A DNA stretch of 18,070 nucleotides from Clostridiales bacterium UBA4653 (GTDB lineage Bacteria; Bacillota; Clostridia; Oscillospirales; CAG-272), in assembly GCA_002405565.1 (NCBI GenBank), contig DHMB01000034.1, positions 3,137 to 21,206 of the forward strand, written 5' to 3'. The notes beneath the pieces were generated by a model, which saw nothing but the letters and a program-made list of their open reading frames with translations, made no database searches and was not told the origin of the DNA. Both the position numbers and the translations under genes were made by a program. Below are positions 8,466 to 15,309 of this stretch, in pieces. Each line of letters starts with the position of its first letter. The first letter of the stretch is position 1.

Positions 8466-10730
8466 TCATTTTATTTTTATCGTAACCTTTCCTCCGCGCT
8501 CGGATATTATCACGGAAGAATCGCACCCGTCGACAAAAGCGCTGACATTTTCGTTTGAAAAAATTATGCTCTGAGCCGAAAGACATCTGCCTGTATCAAT
8601 TCTTTGCTTCCGGACAGGCCCGTGCGCGCCGAAGAACACAAGTGCTGCGGAATATATTTTTTCGTCGTCCGTTTCCTCCGCTCCGGCGCCGCTGTAAAGC
8701 ATCGCCTGCGTTTCGCCGAGGTAAACCGAAAATGTTATCACGGGATGAACCGACCTTTCAAGAAGCGTGTATTCCGGAAGAAGAATCTTCATATCGCCGC
8801 AGGCAACGGTCGACTCCGCCCTGCGGTTATAAAATTCAACAGGCACTCCGTTCTCTTCGGCAACCTTCATAATGTTTATCATATGTTCCGCGTCTGACGC
8901 GCTCTCCGACGCCGGAATAAGCAATTTGTCTATCTTATAATAGCCACAGAGTCTGTCGATTGTTGCGGCGTGATACCTGTGAATATGCGTCAGTATCAAA
9001 ATGTCCGTTTCGCTTGCGGCATAGCCCGATGTCTCCGCCATTGCCGAATACGGGACGGAAAATCCACCAGTTGAAACATCGATGACGAAGCTCCTGCCTC
9101 TGTAAACAATGCCGAGAGCGTCGCTTGACTTTTCGCTTACGGCGACGGCATATATCTCGTTTTCCGTAATTTTATACATCACCGCCCCGCAACCGGCAAA
9201 CGCCACGCAAAGCGCAACAAAAACCGCAAGCACTGACCTTGGGTTTATCTTCGGCACAAAAACAATAACGGCTACGAATATCAGAGCGGCGGCAATGAGA
9301 TACGGAGTAAACGGGTATTTTATAGAAATATACACGCCGGAGGGAGAGGCAAACAGTCCCGCGAGCCGACAGATGAGCCATATCAGCCGCTTTGCCGCAA
9401 AAGCAAGCCCTGCACCGATAAACGGTACTTTGAAAAGCATGCAAAGCAGTGCGAGAAGATATAAAAGCACCTGCGAAAGCGGCACCAGAATGAGATTTGA
9501 AACCGGCGAGATGAGCGAAATGCCGCCGAAAAGCAGGTATGTCACGGGGAGCGTGAAAAGCGTCGCAACAACCGTTGCAGAGATAAGTCCGAGAACATAT
9601 TTCACTGCCGCGCGGAAGAACTTCTTTGCGCGGGAATAGGTCTTTCTCGTCATCGGCGCAAAATGCGGAAGGAGTCTGTCTGAAAACAGAATCAGACCGA
9701 GCGTTGCGGAAAATGACATCCATAGCCCCGCGTCCCAGATAGCGTAGCGCCTGAATGTTATTATCAGCGCAAGCGCCGCAAAAAGCGATGTGAGCGAGTC
9801 TTTTTCCTCGCCGATAAGCTGCGCGACAAAGTAAATGACGAGCATTATTGCCGACCGCAGTACAGACGCGGAAAGTCCCGTTATCAAGGCAAACATAACC
9901 GTCACCGGAATCGAAACGGCGATTCTTATCTTCTTTTTCACTCGCGCGGCTTTGAGGGCGAATTCAAGTCCCGCTGCGAGCACGGAAAGATGAAGTCCGC
10001 TGAGGGCGAGCAGGTGCGATGTGCCGCTTCGCCTGAATGCCAGCTTCACCTTCTGCGATACCCTTTCCCTGTTTCCGAGAAAGATTGCGCCCGCAAAGTC
10101 CGCCTCGTCACCGCCGATTGTTTTATCGAATACCCCCGCGAGAAAAGCGTTTATTTTTTCCGGTAAGGTGAGCCTTTCTCCGTCACCGACGGTCAAAAAC
10201 TCAACCGCTTCCGCACACAGGATTACACCTTTTGAGCGGAGCAATGCCGCGTTCGAGTCGTCCGGCTCCGACAAAACCGCCCGTATTTCCGTCTTTTCGT
10301 GAATCACAAGCTCCGGCAGATACGAAAATTCGAGCTGAATATAAAAATCCGCTTTTTCTCCGTCCACGTCCGAAACCTTTGCATAATAGAGCGAACCGAA
10401 CTGCTTTTCGTATATCGCCCGGGTTATCTCAGCCGTTATGACGTGCTCCTTGCCGTCCGCATATTTTTTCGCCGCAATATCCTTTCTCATATGTAAAGTA
10501 CCGCAGACAAGCCCGAGCAGCGGCGCGATGACGCACAAAGCCGCAAATACAACGGCGGCAGCCTTCTTTTTCGCCTTTATGATGGCAACCGTCGATATCG
10601 CAAGTGAAACTGCGGAAATGATGATGGCAAAAATTTTCCCTTTATCGAAAATGATCGTAACAGTGCACGCAAGAGAATAGAGCGCAAACATAAGCGCGCC
10701 CTTTTTGCCGTATACACTCATTTTCCTCAC
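8466..10730 (-). CDS. comEC: ComEC/Rec2 DNA-uptake channel protein with a degenerate metallo-beta-lactamase domain
   Basis: A 754-residue polytopic membrane protein. Order: N-terminal membrane hairpins (about 1-80), a soluble OB-like segment (about 90-185), the competence channel domain (about 200-510) with the hallmark FLGNRERVS and SGTSHLLALSGLHLSVLA stretches and many helices, then a C-terminal metallo-beta-lactamase-like domain (from about 530). ComEC carries single-stranded DNA across the membrane in natural transformation. The C-terminal domain normally shows HxHxDH (or HxDxDH) and a later GD and HHG; here the first motif is H582-I-H584-R-Y586-H587, the GD equivalent reads SGAG, and the last reads FGAHGP, so metal-dependent nuclease activity is doubtful. 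GTG at 10728-10730 has AAAGG two bases upstream; an ATG three codons in (10719-10721) is an equally good start. It is a single-gene unit. Confidence 0.9.
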   Translation of the reverse strand: MRKMSVYGKKGALMFALYSLACTVTIIFDKGKIFAIIISAVSLAISTVAIIKAKKKAAAVVFAALCVIAPLLGLVCGTLHMRKDIAAKKYADGKEHVITAEITRAIYEKQFGSLYYAKVSDVDGEKADFYIQLEFSYLPELVIHEKTEIRAVLSEPDDSNAALLRSKGVILCAEAVEFLTVGDGERLTLPEKINAFLAGVFDKTIGGDEADFAGAIFLGNRERVSQKVKLAFRRSGTSHLLALSGLHLSVLAAGLEFALKAARVKKKIRIAVSIPVTVMFALITGLSASVLRSAIMLVIYFVAQLIGEEKDSLTSLFAALALIITFRRYAIWDAGLWMSFSATLGLILFSDRLLPHFAPMTRKTYSRAKKFFRAAVKYVLGLISATVVATLFTLPVTYLLFGGISLISPVSNLILVPLSQVLLYLLALLCMLFKVPFIGAGLAFAAKRLIWLICRLAGLFASPSGVYISIKYPFTPYLIAAALIFVAVIVFVPKINPRSVLAVFVALCVAFAGCGAVMYKITENEIYAVAVSEKSSDALGIVYRGRSFVIDVSTGGFSVPYSAMAETSGYAASETDILILTHIHRYHAATIDRLCGYYKIDKLLIPASESASDAEHMINIMKVAEENGVPVEFYNRRAESTVACGDMKILLPEYTLLERSVHPVITFSVYLGETQAMLYSGAGAEETDDEKIYSAALVFFGAHGPVRKQRIDTGRCLSAQSIIFSNENVSAFVDGCDSSVIISERGGKVTIKIK

Positions 10731-10740
10731 AACCTTTCAT

Positions 10741-10772
10741 AAAAAAACAGAAGCGGACACAAAGTCCGCTTC
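10741..10772 (-). terminator. Rho-independent terminator of pgi, inside the comEC leader
   Basis: A perfect 9-bp stem (10750-10758 with 10764-10772) with a five-base loop, followed on the minus strand by TGTTTTTTT. It ends pgi transcription about 40 bases after the stop codon and lies just upstream of the comEC start. Confidence 0.9.
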
Positions 10773-10773
10773 C

Positions 10774-10801
10774 ATTATAGTTATTTTTCCGTTTTTTTCA
10801 A
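10774..10801 (-). promoter_or_regulatory. Sigma-A promoter for comEC, overlapping the pgi terminator
   Basis: On the minus strand TTGAAA (10796-10801), a 16-base spacer and a perfect TATAAT (10774-10779) sit between the pgi stop and its terminator. Transcription should begin near 10767, inside the 5' arm of the terminator stem, so transcripts from this promoter would lack part of that arm. Confidence 0.6.
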
Positions 10802-10812
10802 GCGTTTTCGGA

Positions 10813-12153
10813 TTATTTTATCTTTTCAAGACGTTTTTTGAGTTCTTCGGCATTTTCTTCATATCCGGGCTTGCCGAGAAGCGCAAACATGTTCTTCTTA
10901 TAAGCCTCGACTCCGGGCTGGTTGAACGGATTTATTCCGAGCATATAACCCGAAATTGCGCATGAAAGCTCAAAGAAGTATACAAGATAACCGAAGTCTC
11001 TTGCCGTGCGTGACGTAAGCTCGATTGAAACGTTGGGAACGCCGCCGTCCGTATGAGCCATGACGGTTCCGAGGAACGCCTGCTGATTTACATAATTTAT
11101 TGTCTTTCCGGCAAGGAAGTTGAGTCCGTCTGCGTTATCGGCGTCTGCCTCGATGACGAAATTGTCCTCGCAGTTTACGTTGATAACCGTTTCAAACATA
11201 ACCCTCGTGCCTTCCTGGATGAACTGACCGATTGAATGGAGGTCTGTCGAATATACGGCGGATGACGGATAAAGTCCCTTTCCGTCCTTGCCTTCACTTT
11301 CGCCGAAGAGCTGCTTCCACCATTCGCACGTCATGGCGAGCGCGGGATCGTTTACGGCGAGAATTTCAACGGACTTTCCGTGACGGAGGAAGTAATTGCG
11401 GAGAGCGGCATATTTCATGCAGTCATTTGAGAAAACGTCGCCCTTTGAATATTTCTCTGCCGCGTCCTTTGCGCCTGCGAGCATTTCGTCGATATCGATT
11501 CCCGCAACGGCAATGGGAAGAAGACCGACTGCGCTGAGAACGGAATATCTTCCGCCGATATCGTCCGGAACGACAAAGCTCTCATATCCGAGCTCTTCCG
11601 CCTGAGGACGGAGCGCACCCTTGGATTTATCGGTCGTGACAAAAATTCTTTCGGACGCCGCCTTGCCGTATTTTTTAACGAGCATATCGCGGAAAATTCT
11701 GAAAGCGATTGCGGGTTCTGTCGTCGTGCCGGATTTGGAGATAACGTTTATGCAAACGTCCTTGCCTTCGCATATTTCAAGCACGTCGCGAAGGTGCGAG
11801 GAGCTTATGTCGTTACCGACAAAATATACGTCGGGCGTGGACTTTTTCTTGTTGTTGTAGCTTGCGCCTTTTACAAATTCGATAGCCGCACGTGCGCCGA
11901 GATACGATCCGCCTATGCCGATGACGACGAAAACATCACATGTTTTTATGATCTTTTCAGCCGCTTTCTTTATGCGGGAGACCTCGTCGCGGTCATAGTT
12001 TTCGGGGAGGTCGCGCCAGCCGAGGAAATCCGCTCCGGCGCCCTTTCCGCTGAAAACCGTGTCGAAAGCACGTTTCGTTTCGTCCGTCATAGCCGCGAGG
12101 GAAAAATCCGTCACGAACTCACGGAGATATTTGTCTGTGAAATTGAATGCCAT
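10813..12153 (-). CDS. pgi: Glucose-6-phosphate isomerase
   Basis: A 446-residue cytoplasmic enzyme interconverting glucose 6-phosphate and fructose 6-phosphate in glycolysis and gluconeogenesis. The sugar-phosphate-binding SIS fold is visible as IGIGGSYLGARAAIE (near 77-91) and the phosphate loop SKSGTTTE (near 138-145). Both family signatures are present: GGRYSVLSAVGLLP (near 197-211) and GINPFNQPGVEAYKK (near 405-420). The length is normal for the short Firmicute form. The ATG start at 12151-12153 has GAGAGG eight bases upstream. Codons are more biased (more AAG and CTC) than in comEC, as expected for a well-expressed glycolytic gene. It has a strong terminator, but I see no convincing promoter directly upstream, so some transcription may come from the ttcA promoter. 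Confidence 0.97.
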   Translation of the reverse strand: MAFNFTDKYLREFVTDFSLAAMTDETKRAFDTVFSGKGAGADFLGWRDLPENYDRDEVSRIKKAAEKIIKTCDVFVVIGIGGSYLGARAAIEFVKGASYNNKKKSTPDVYFVGNDISSSHLRDVLEICEGKDVCINVISKSGTTTEPAIAFRIFRDMLVKKYGKAASERIFVTTDKSKGALRPQAEELGYESFVVPDDIGGRYSVLSAVGLLPIAVAGIDIDEMLAGAKDAAEKYSKGDVFSNDCMKYAALRNYFLRHGKSVEILAVNDPALAMTCEWWKQLFGESEGKDGKGLYPSSAVYSTDLHSIGQFIQEGTRVMFETVINVNCEDNFVIEADADNADGLNFLAGKTINYVNQQAFLGTVMAHTDGGVPNVSIELTSRTARDFGYLVYFFELSCAISGYMLGINPFNQPGVEAYKKNMFALLGKPGYEENAEELKKRLEKIK

Positions 12154-12186
12154 TTTATGTACCTCTCAAATTTATTTTTTATGTAA

Positions 12187-12200
12187 GCGGGCACGCCCGC
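12187..12200 (-). other. Short GC hairpin between the microprotein gene and pgi
   Basis: GCGGG and CCCGC (5 bp, loop CACG) form a hairpin just after the stop of the microprotein gene. There is no T run after it, so it is a poor intrinsic terminator. It could be an mRNA-processing or stabilising stem in the pgi leader. Confidence 0.35.
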
Positions 12201-12204
12201 ATGA

Positions 12205-12408
12205 CTACATTGTTATCTGCCCTCCGGTCGGATTTCCGTCTCCGCCGGCGGAATGTTTTCCGCAATGAGCCGCCTCACCGCCGCAAAGGTGCGAGGAAAG
12301 GCACCTGCTCTCTCCGCCCGACTGCATAAGTATCACGGACGAGCCGAGATTTCCGCACCAATGCCTTGATATTTTATCTTTTTTATCTTTTTCTCTGTTA
12401 TTCGACAT
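12205..12408 (-). CDS. Cys/His/Gly-rich microprotein, unknown
   Basis: A 67-residue open frame I do not recognise. The first 15 residues are highly charged (Lys, Asp, Glu, Arg); the rest holds Cys18, Cys36, Cys42 and Cys49, His16, His40, His48 and His52, and twelve glycines. The H/C spacing suggests metal binding or a modified peptide, but no family comes to mind. There is no signal peptide or membrane segment. Codon choice (GGC, GGA, CTT, ATA, TCG) resembles its neighbours, supporting a real gene. ATG at 12406-12408 is preceded only by a weak purine tract (GGGAAAAG), an argument against. It starts 51 bases after the ttcA stop in the same direction, so co-transcription with ttcA is plausible. 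Confidence 0.5.
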   Translation of the reverse strand: MSNNREKDKKDKISRHWCGNLGSSVILMQSGGESRCLSSHLCGGEAAHCGKHSAGGDGNPTGGQITM

Positions 12409-12459
12409 AATTCTTTTCCCAAAAGCGGTTTTACCGTAGTTTCTCCCGCTTCTGAAAAA

Positions 12460-13221
12460 TTATTCATCGTCATATTCTTTGATTTTCGACACCTTGTAGC
12501 CGTCAAGTCCCGCTCTCTGCATTGCGCCGAAAATTCTGTGACGTAAGCCCTTGTTCTCTCTTTCAAGCGTCGCGAGCAGGGTTTTCATCTCCTCGCGCTC
12601 CGTCTTTTTGTTTGCGGGACATTCGGATTCGACAACCGGCAGCTCCGCATTTGACGTAAAGTATCTCAGATCTTTTTCCTGCGCATAAACAAACGGGCGG
12701 ATGACCGTCACGTCAGAGCGGTCAAGATAAGTAACCGGAGAAAAACAACCGAGCCTGCCCTCATAGAAGAGGTTGAGCATAAAGGTCTGAACGGCGTCGT
12801 CAAAATGATGACCGAGGGCGATTTTTGTCGCTCCGTGTCGCTTTGCTGCGTCACAAAGCATTCCTCTTCTCAATTTTGCGCAAAGCGAACAGGGATTGCT
12901 TTCCTTTCTTATGTCAAAAACAATCTTCGCAATATCCGAAGGCTCGATATAGTATTTGACTCCGAGCTCTTCGCAGAGCTTTTCAATCGGCGCAAAATCC
13001 GCCTTTTCCTTGCCGATCTCCTCAAAACGCATATCGATTGTCACGGCGATAAGCTCAAACGGCACAGGATAAAACCTTTTCAGGTTTGCCATCGTATAAA
13101 GCAGAGCGAGCGAGTCCTTCCCGCCGGAAAGACCGACGGCGACGGTATCGCCTTCCGAAATCATATTATAATCGTCGCAAGCACGTCTTGCAAAACTCAA
13201 AAGACGTTTAAGACCTTTCAT
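12460..13221 (-). CDS. ttcA: TtcA-type tRNA 2-thiocytidine synthetase (PP-loop ATPase)
   Basis: A 253-residue cytoplasmic protein. It carries the PP-loop SGGKDS at residues 32-37, which activates the target base with ATP, then the TtcA segment NPCSLCAKLRRG and GHHFDDAVQTFMLNLFYEGR. Cys111, Cys114 and Cys201 match the three cysteines that hold the oxygen-sensitive [4Fe-4S] cluster in characterised TtcA. TtcA makes 2-thiocytidine at position 32 of certain tRNAs. Clostridia carry several TtcA/TilS-like paralogues, so the exact tRNA target is inferred. The ATG at 13219-13221 is chosen because GGGGAG lies five bases upstream; the frame extends to a TTG at 13251, but that lies almost on the promoter. 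Confidence 0.88.
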   Translation of the reverse strand: MKGLKRLLSFARRACDDYNMISEGDTVAVGLSGGKDSLALLYTMANLKRFYPVPFELIAVTIDMRFEEIGKEKADFAPIEKLCEELGVKYYIEPSDIAKIVFDIRKESNPCSLCAKLRRGMLCDAAKRHGATKIALGHHFDDAVQTFMLNLFYEGRLGCFSPVTYLDRSDVTVIRPFVYAQEKDLRYFTSNAELPVVESECPANKKTEREEMKTLLATLERENKGLRHRIFGAMQRAGLDGYKVSKIKEYDDE

Positions 13222-13254
13222 AAAAACTCCCCGATTTTTCGCATTTTCCAATAT

Positions 13255-13283
13255 ATAATATCAAACCCGCGCCGGTTTTTCAA
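13255..13283 (-). promoter_or_regulatory. Sigma-A promoter for ttcA
   Basis: On the minus strand TTGAAA (13278-13283), 17 bases, then TATTAT (13255-13260). The leader would be about 25-30 bases and contains the GGGGAG ribosome binding site. Confidence 0.65.
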
Positions 13284-13364
13284 TAAGTATTTCAATATTT
13301 AATTGTTAAATTTTATCCGTTGCGGGATGGTCAAAAAATTGGAAATATGTTGCGTACGTTTCTC

Positions 13365-13399
13365 TGAATAAACAAAATCCGACAAAGGCAATACTTATT
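13365..13399 (+). promoter_or_regulatory. Forespore-type (sigma-F/sigma-G) promoter for sigG
   Basis: TGAATA at 13365-13370 resembles the -35 of forespore sigma factors, and GGCAATACTT at 13387-13396 fits the -10 form GGNAANAHT known for sigma-F, with 16 bases between. Transcription would start near 13403, about 36 bases before the ATG. I see no good sigma-A promoter in front of sigG. This agrees with sigma-F starting sigG and sigma-G sustaining it in Bacillus. Confidence 0.55.
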
Positions 13400-13439
13400 T
13401 CGACGGAAAACTACAATTTGCTTTTGGGAGAAACGAAAA

Positions 13440-14213
13440 ATGTATTATAATAAAGTTGAGCTTTGCGGAGTAAACACCTCAAAGCTGAAAACCCTTACGG
13501 CAGAAGAAAAAAACGAGCTTCTGAAAAAGTCGAAAAACGGCGATCTGCACGCCCGCGAGGAGTTGATTTCCGGGAATATGCGCCTTGTGCTCAGTATAAT
13601 TCAACGGTTCGGAAGTCGCGGAGAGGACGCGGACGATCTTTTTCAGGTCGGCTGTATCGGACTGATAAAAGCTATCGACAATTTTGATCTTGACGTCGGC
13701 GTAAAATTCAGCACATATGCCGTGCCGATGATAATAGGCGAGATACGCAGGTATCTGCGCGACAACAGCATGATAAGAGTCAGTCGCAGTCAGCGCGACC
13801 TTGCATACCGCGCGCTACGCGCAAAGGAAGAGCTTTCGCTCCGGCTCTCCCGCGACCCGACAGACGCGGAAATCGCAGCCGAGCTCGGCGCGGAAACATC
13901 GGATGTCACGGAAGCGCTCACGTCGATAACAACGCCGCTTTCCCTTTATGAGCCCGTTTTCAGCGAGGGCGGCGACGCTCTCTATCTCATGGATCAGATA
14001 AGCGATGACAAGGAAAACGACGAAGCGTGGATAGACAATATCGCCGTCGGCGAAGCCATGAAACGCCTTTCGGACAGAGAACGTTCGATAATATCAATGC
14101 GGTTTTTCAGAGGAAAAACACAAATGGAAATAGCCGAGGAAATCGGAATCTCACAAGCGCAGGTGTCACGCATAGAAAAAGGCGCGCTTGACAGAATCCG
14201 TAAACAGATATAA
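13440..14213 (+). CDS. sigG: RNA polymerase sporulation sigma factor SigG
   Basis: A 257-residue sigma-70 family protein that matches sigma-G along its whole length. The N-terminal NKVELCGVNTSKL is the diagnostic sigma-G extension. Region 2 contains DDLFQVGCIGLIKAIDNFD and KFSTYAVPMIIGEIRRYLRD, followed by IRVSRSQRD (region 3). Region 4 has MRFFRGKTQMEIAEEIGISQAQVSRIEK with the -35-binding helix-turn-helix. Sigma-G directs late gene expression in the forespore, including germination and DNA-protection genes. GGGAG lies nine bases before the ATG. It is followed by its own terminator. In Bacillus and most clostridia sigG follows spoIIGA-sigE; here its left neighbour is the divergent ttcA instead. 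It is the best evidence that the organism makes endospores. Confidence 0.97.
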   Translation: MYYNKVELCGVNTSKLKTLTAEEKNELLKKSKNGDLHAREELISGNMRLVLSIIQRFGSRGEDADDLFQVGCIGLIKAIDNFDLDVGVKFSTYAVPMIIGEIRRYLRDNSMIRVSRSQRDLAYRALRAKEELSLRLSRDPTDAEIAAELGAETSDVTEALTSITTPLSLYEPVFSEGGDALYLMDQISDDKENDEAWIDNIAVGEAMKRLSDRERSIISMRFFRGKTQMEIAEEIGISQAQVSRIEKGALDRIRKQI

Positions 14214-14226
14214 TCTGTCGGCATGA

Positions 14227-14271
14227 AAAAATCATCTTCCGTCCGTTGCGGAGGATGATTTTTCGTTTTTT
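14227..14271 (+). terminator. Rho-independent terminator of sigG
   Basis: A 15-bp stem (14227-14241 with 14249-14263, one G-T pair) with a seven-base loop is followed by CG and six T. Its 5' A run could let it also work weakly in the opposite direction, but no gene there needs it. Confidence 0.9.
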
Positions 14272-14273
14272 GC

Positions 14274-14302
14274 TTTACAATGAGCCGTGATGATGGTAAA
14301 AT
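14274..14302 (+). promoter_or_regulatory. Sigma-A promoter for rsuA
   Basis: TTTACA (14274-14279), a 17-base spacer and TAAAAT (14297-14302) lie directly after the sigG terminator. The start near 14309 leaves a leader of about 24 bases with the GGAG ribosome binding site. Confidence 0.6.
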
Positions 14303-14332
14303 AGTCATATATCACTTTACGGAGATGACAAA

Positions 14333-15043
14333 ATGCGTCTTGACAAATTTCTGACAGTCACCGCCACGGCAACCAGAAGCGAAAGCAAAAAGGCGGCAAG
14401 AGCGGGAGCTGTTACGGTAAACGGCGTAGCCGTGCGCGACACATCTGTGCAGATAGATGAAGAAAACGACAAAGTGACCTTCCGCGGCGTGCCCGTTATA
14501 TACAGAAAATTCACCTATATCATGATGAATAAACCCACGGGCTATATCAGCTCGACGGATGACCCGAGAAAGAAGACCGTTCTTGAGCTTCTTCCGGAAA
14601 ACCTGCGCCGTCTCGGACTTTTTCCCTGCGGCAGGCTCGATATTGACACAACGGGGCTTCTCATTCTGACAAACAACGGTCAGCTTGCGCACAGGCTTCT
14701 TTCGCCGAAATATCACGTCGACAAAACATATTTCTTCACCTGTTCTCCTCCCGTGTCACGCGAGCAGGCAGACAGGCTCGAAGGAGGCGTTGACATAGGC
14801 GAAAAGGCGCTCACCAAGCCCGCAAAGGTCGCCCTTTCGGATGACGGCGCAAGCGGCTTTATAACAATATCCGAAGGAAAATTTCATCAGGTCAAGCGTA
14901 TGTTTTTCGCCGTCGGCTCAGAGGTGACGTCTCTCAGACGGACGGAATTTGCAAAGATTCCGCTCGACGAGACACTTCCGGAGGGCGGATTCCGCCCGCT
15001 GACCGAAACCGAGGAGACCCTCCTCGAAAACGCCCCGCAATGA
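14333..15043 (+). CDS. rsuA: RsuA-family rRNA pseudouridine synthase
   Basis: A 236-residue cytoplasmic enzyme. An S4 RNA-binding domain fills the first 60 residues (MRLDKFL, then GAVTVNGV). The catalytic domain begins near 61 with YIMMNKPTGYISS and has the family signature GRLDIDTTGLLILTNNG at 100-116, where Asp103 is the expected nucleophile. KFHQVKRMF and LRRTEFAKI follow in the usual order. RsuA-type enzymes make a pseudouridine in 16S rRNA; the closely related RluB/E/F enzymes act on 23S rRNA, so the exact site is inferred. Length is normal. GGAG lies eight bases before the ATG. Confidence 0.92.
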   Translation: MRLDKFLTVTATATRSESKKAARAGAVTVNGVAVRDTSVQIDEENDKVTFRGVPVIYRKFTYIMMNKPTGYISSTDDPRKKTVLELLPENLRRLGLFPCGRLDIDTTGLLILTNNGQLAHRLLSPKYHVDKTYFFTCSPPVSREQADRLEGGVDIGEKALTKPAKVALSDDGASGFITISEGKFHQVKRMFFAVGSEVTSLRRTEFAKIPLDETLPEGGFRPLTETEETLLENAPQ

Positions 15044-15072
15044 CGGTAATTTTTATAATATATTAGAAACAT

Positions 15073-15095
15073 TCGATTTTCAAATCGACATTTTT
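15073..15095 (+). terminator. Weak Rho-independent terminator after rsuA
   Basis: A 6-bp stem (TCGATT 15073-15078 with AATCGA 15083-15088, loop TTCA) followed by CATTTTTC. The stem is short and AT-rich. It lies 30 bases after the rsuA stop and no better hairpin is present. Confidence 0.4.
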
Positions 15096-15181
15096 CTGTT
15101 TTTCGCAATTTATTGTGCAATTTTCACAAATTATATTTTGAAACTTTGGAGGATTAAACTCTTTCATTGTCAATCGCTTTT

Positions 15182-15190
15182 TGTTATAAT
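15182..15190 (+). promoter_or_regulatory. Extended -10 promoter for the ABC ATPase gene
   Basis: TGTTATAAT (15182-15190) is an extended -10 (TGnTATAAT). The -35 is poor (TTTCAT 17 bases upstream; TTGTCA is too close). Transcription from about 15197 would give a leader of about 110 bases containing two weak stems (near 15213-15233 and 15241-15268). I recognise no riboswitch in it. Confidence 0.5.
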
Positions 15191-15309
15191 ATATCTGTAA
15201 TTTTTTGTGTAGACGTCTCATTTGCGGGCGTCGCATGAAAACATCTCCCATCGGCGGCTGGAAGATGTAAAAAAAATCTCGTTTTTTGTCGCCGGGAACG
15301 GAGTCAATA

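Noticed and set aside
8350..8586. Upstream extension of the glucan synthase frame giving a 2545-residue product
   Set aside because: It would overlap the comEC 3' end and the comEC terminator, its encoded residues look non-coding (Arg/Cys/Phe-rich), and a promoter plus a strong ribosome binding site sit just before the ATG at 8349.
9172..9723. Minus-strand alternative frame of 183 codons within comEC
   Set aside because: It is out of frame inside a clear comEC reading frame and is Cys/Arg/His-rich without any family motif.
12423..12451. Possible terminator between ttcA and the microprotein gene (AAGCGG/CCGCTT)
   Set aside because: The stem is only six base pairs with a loop of about 17 bases and no proper T run, so it is unlikely to stop transcription.
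15063..15167. Minus-strand frame of 34 codons with a CxxCxxxC pattern (Cys 14, 17, 21, 33), also readable as the end of a 90-codon frame
   Set aside because: There is no ribosome binding site before its ATG, its Pro and Lys codons (CCT, CCA, AAA-rich) are those of AT-rich intergenic DNA, and it overlaps the rsuA terminator and runs up to the msmX promoter. The cysteine pattern is the only point in its favour.
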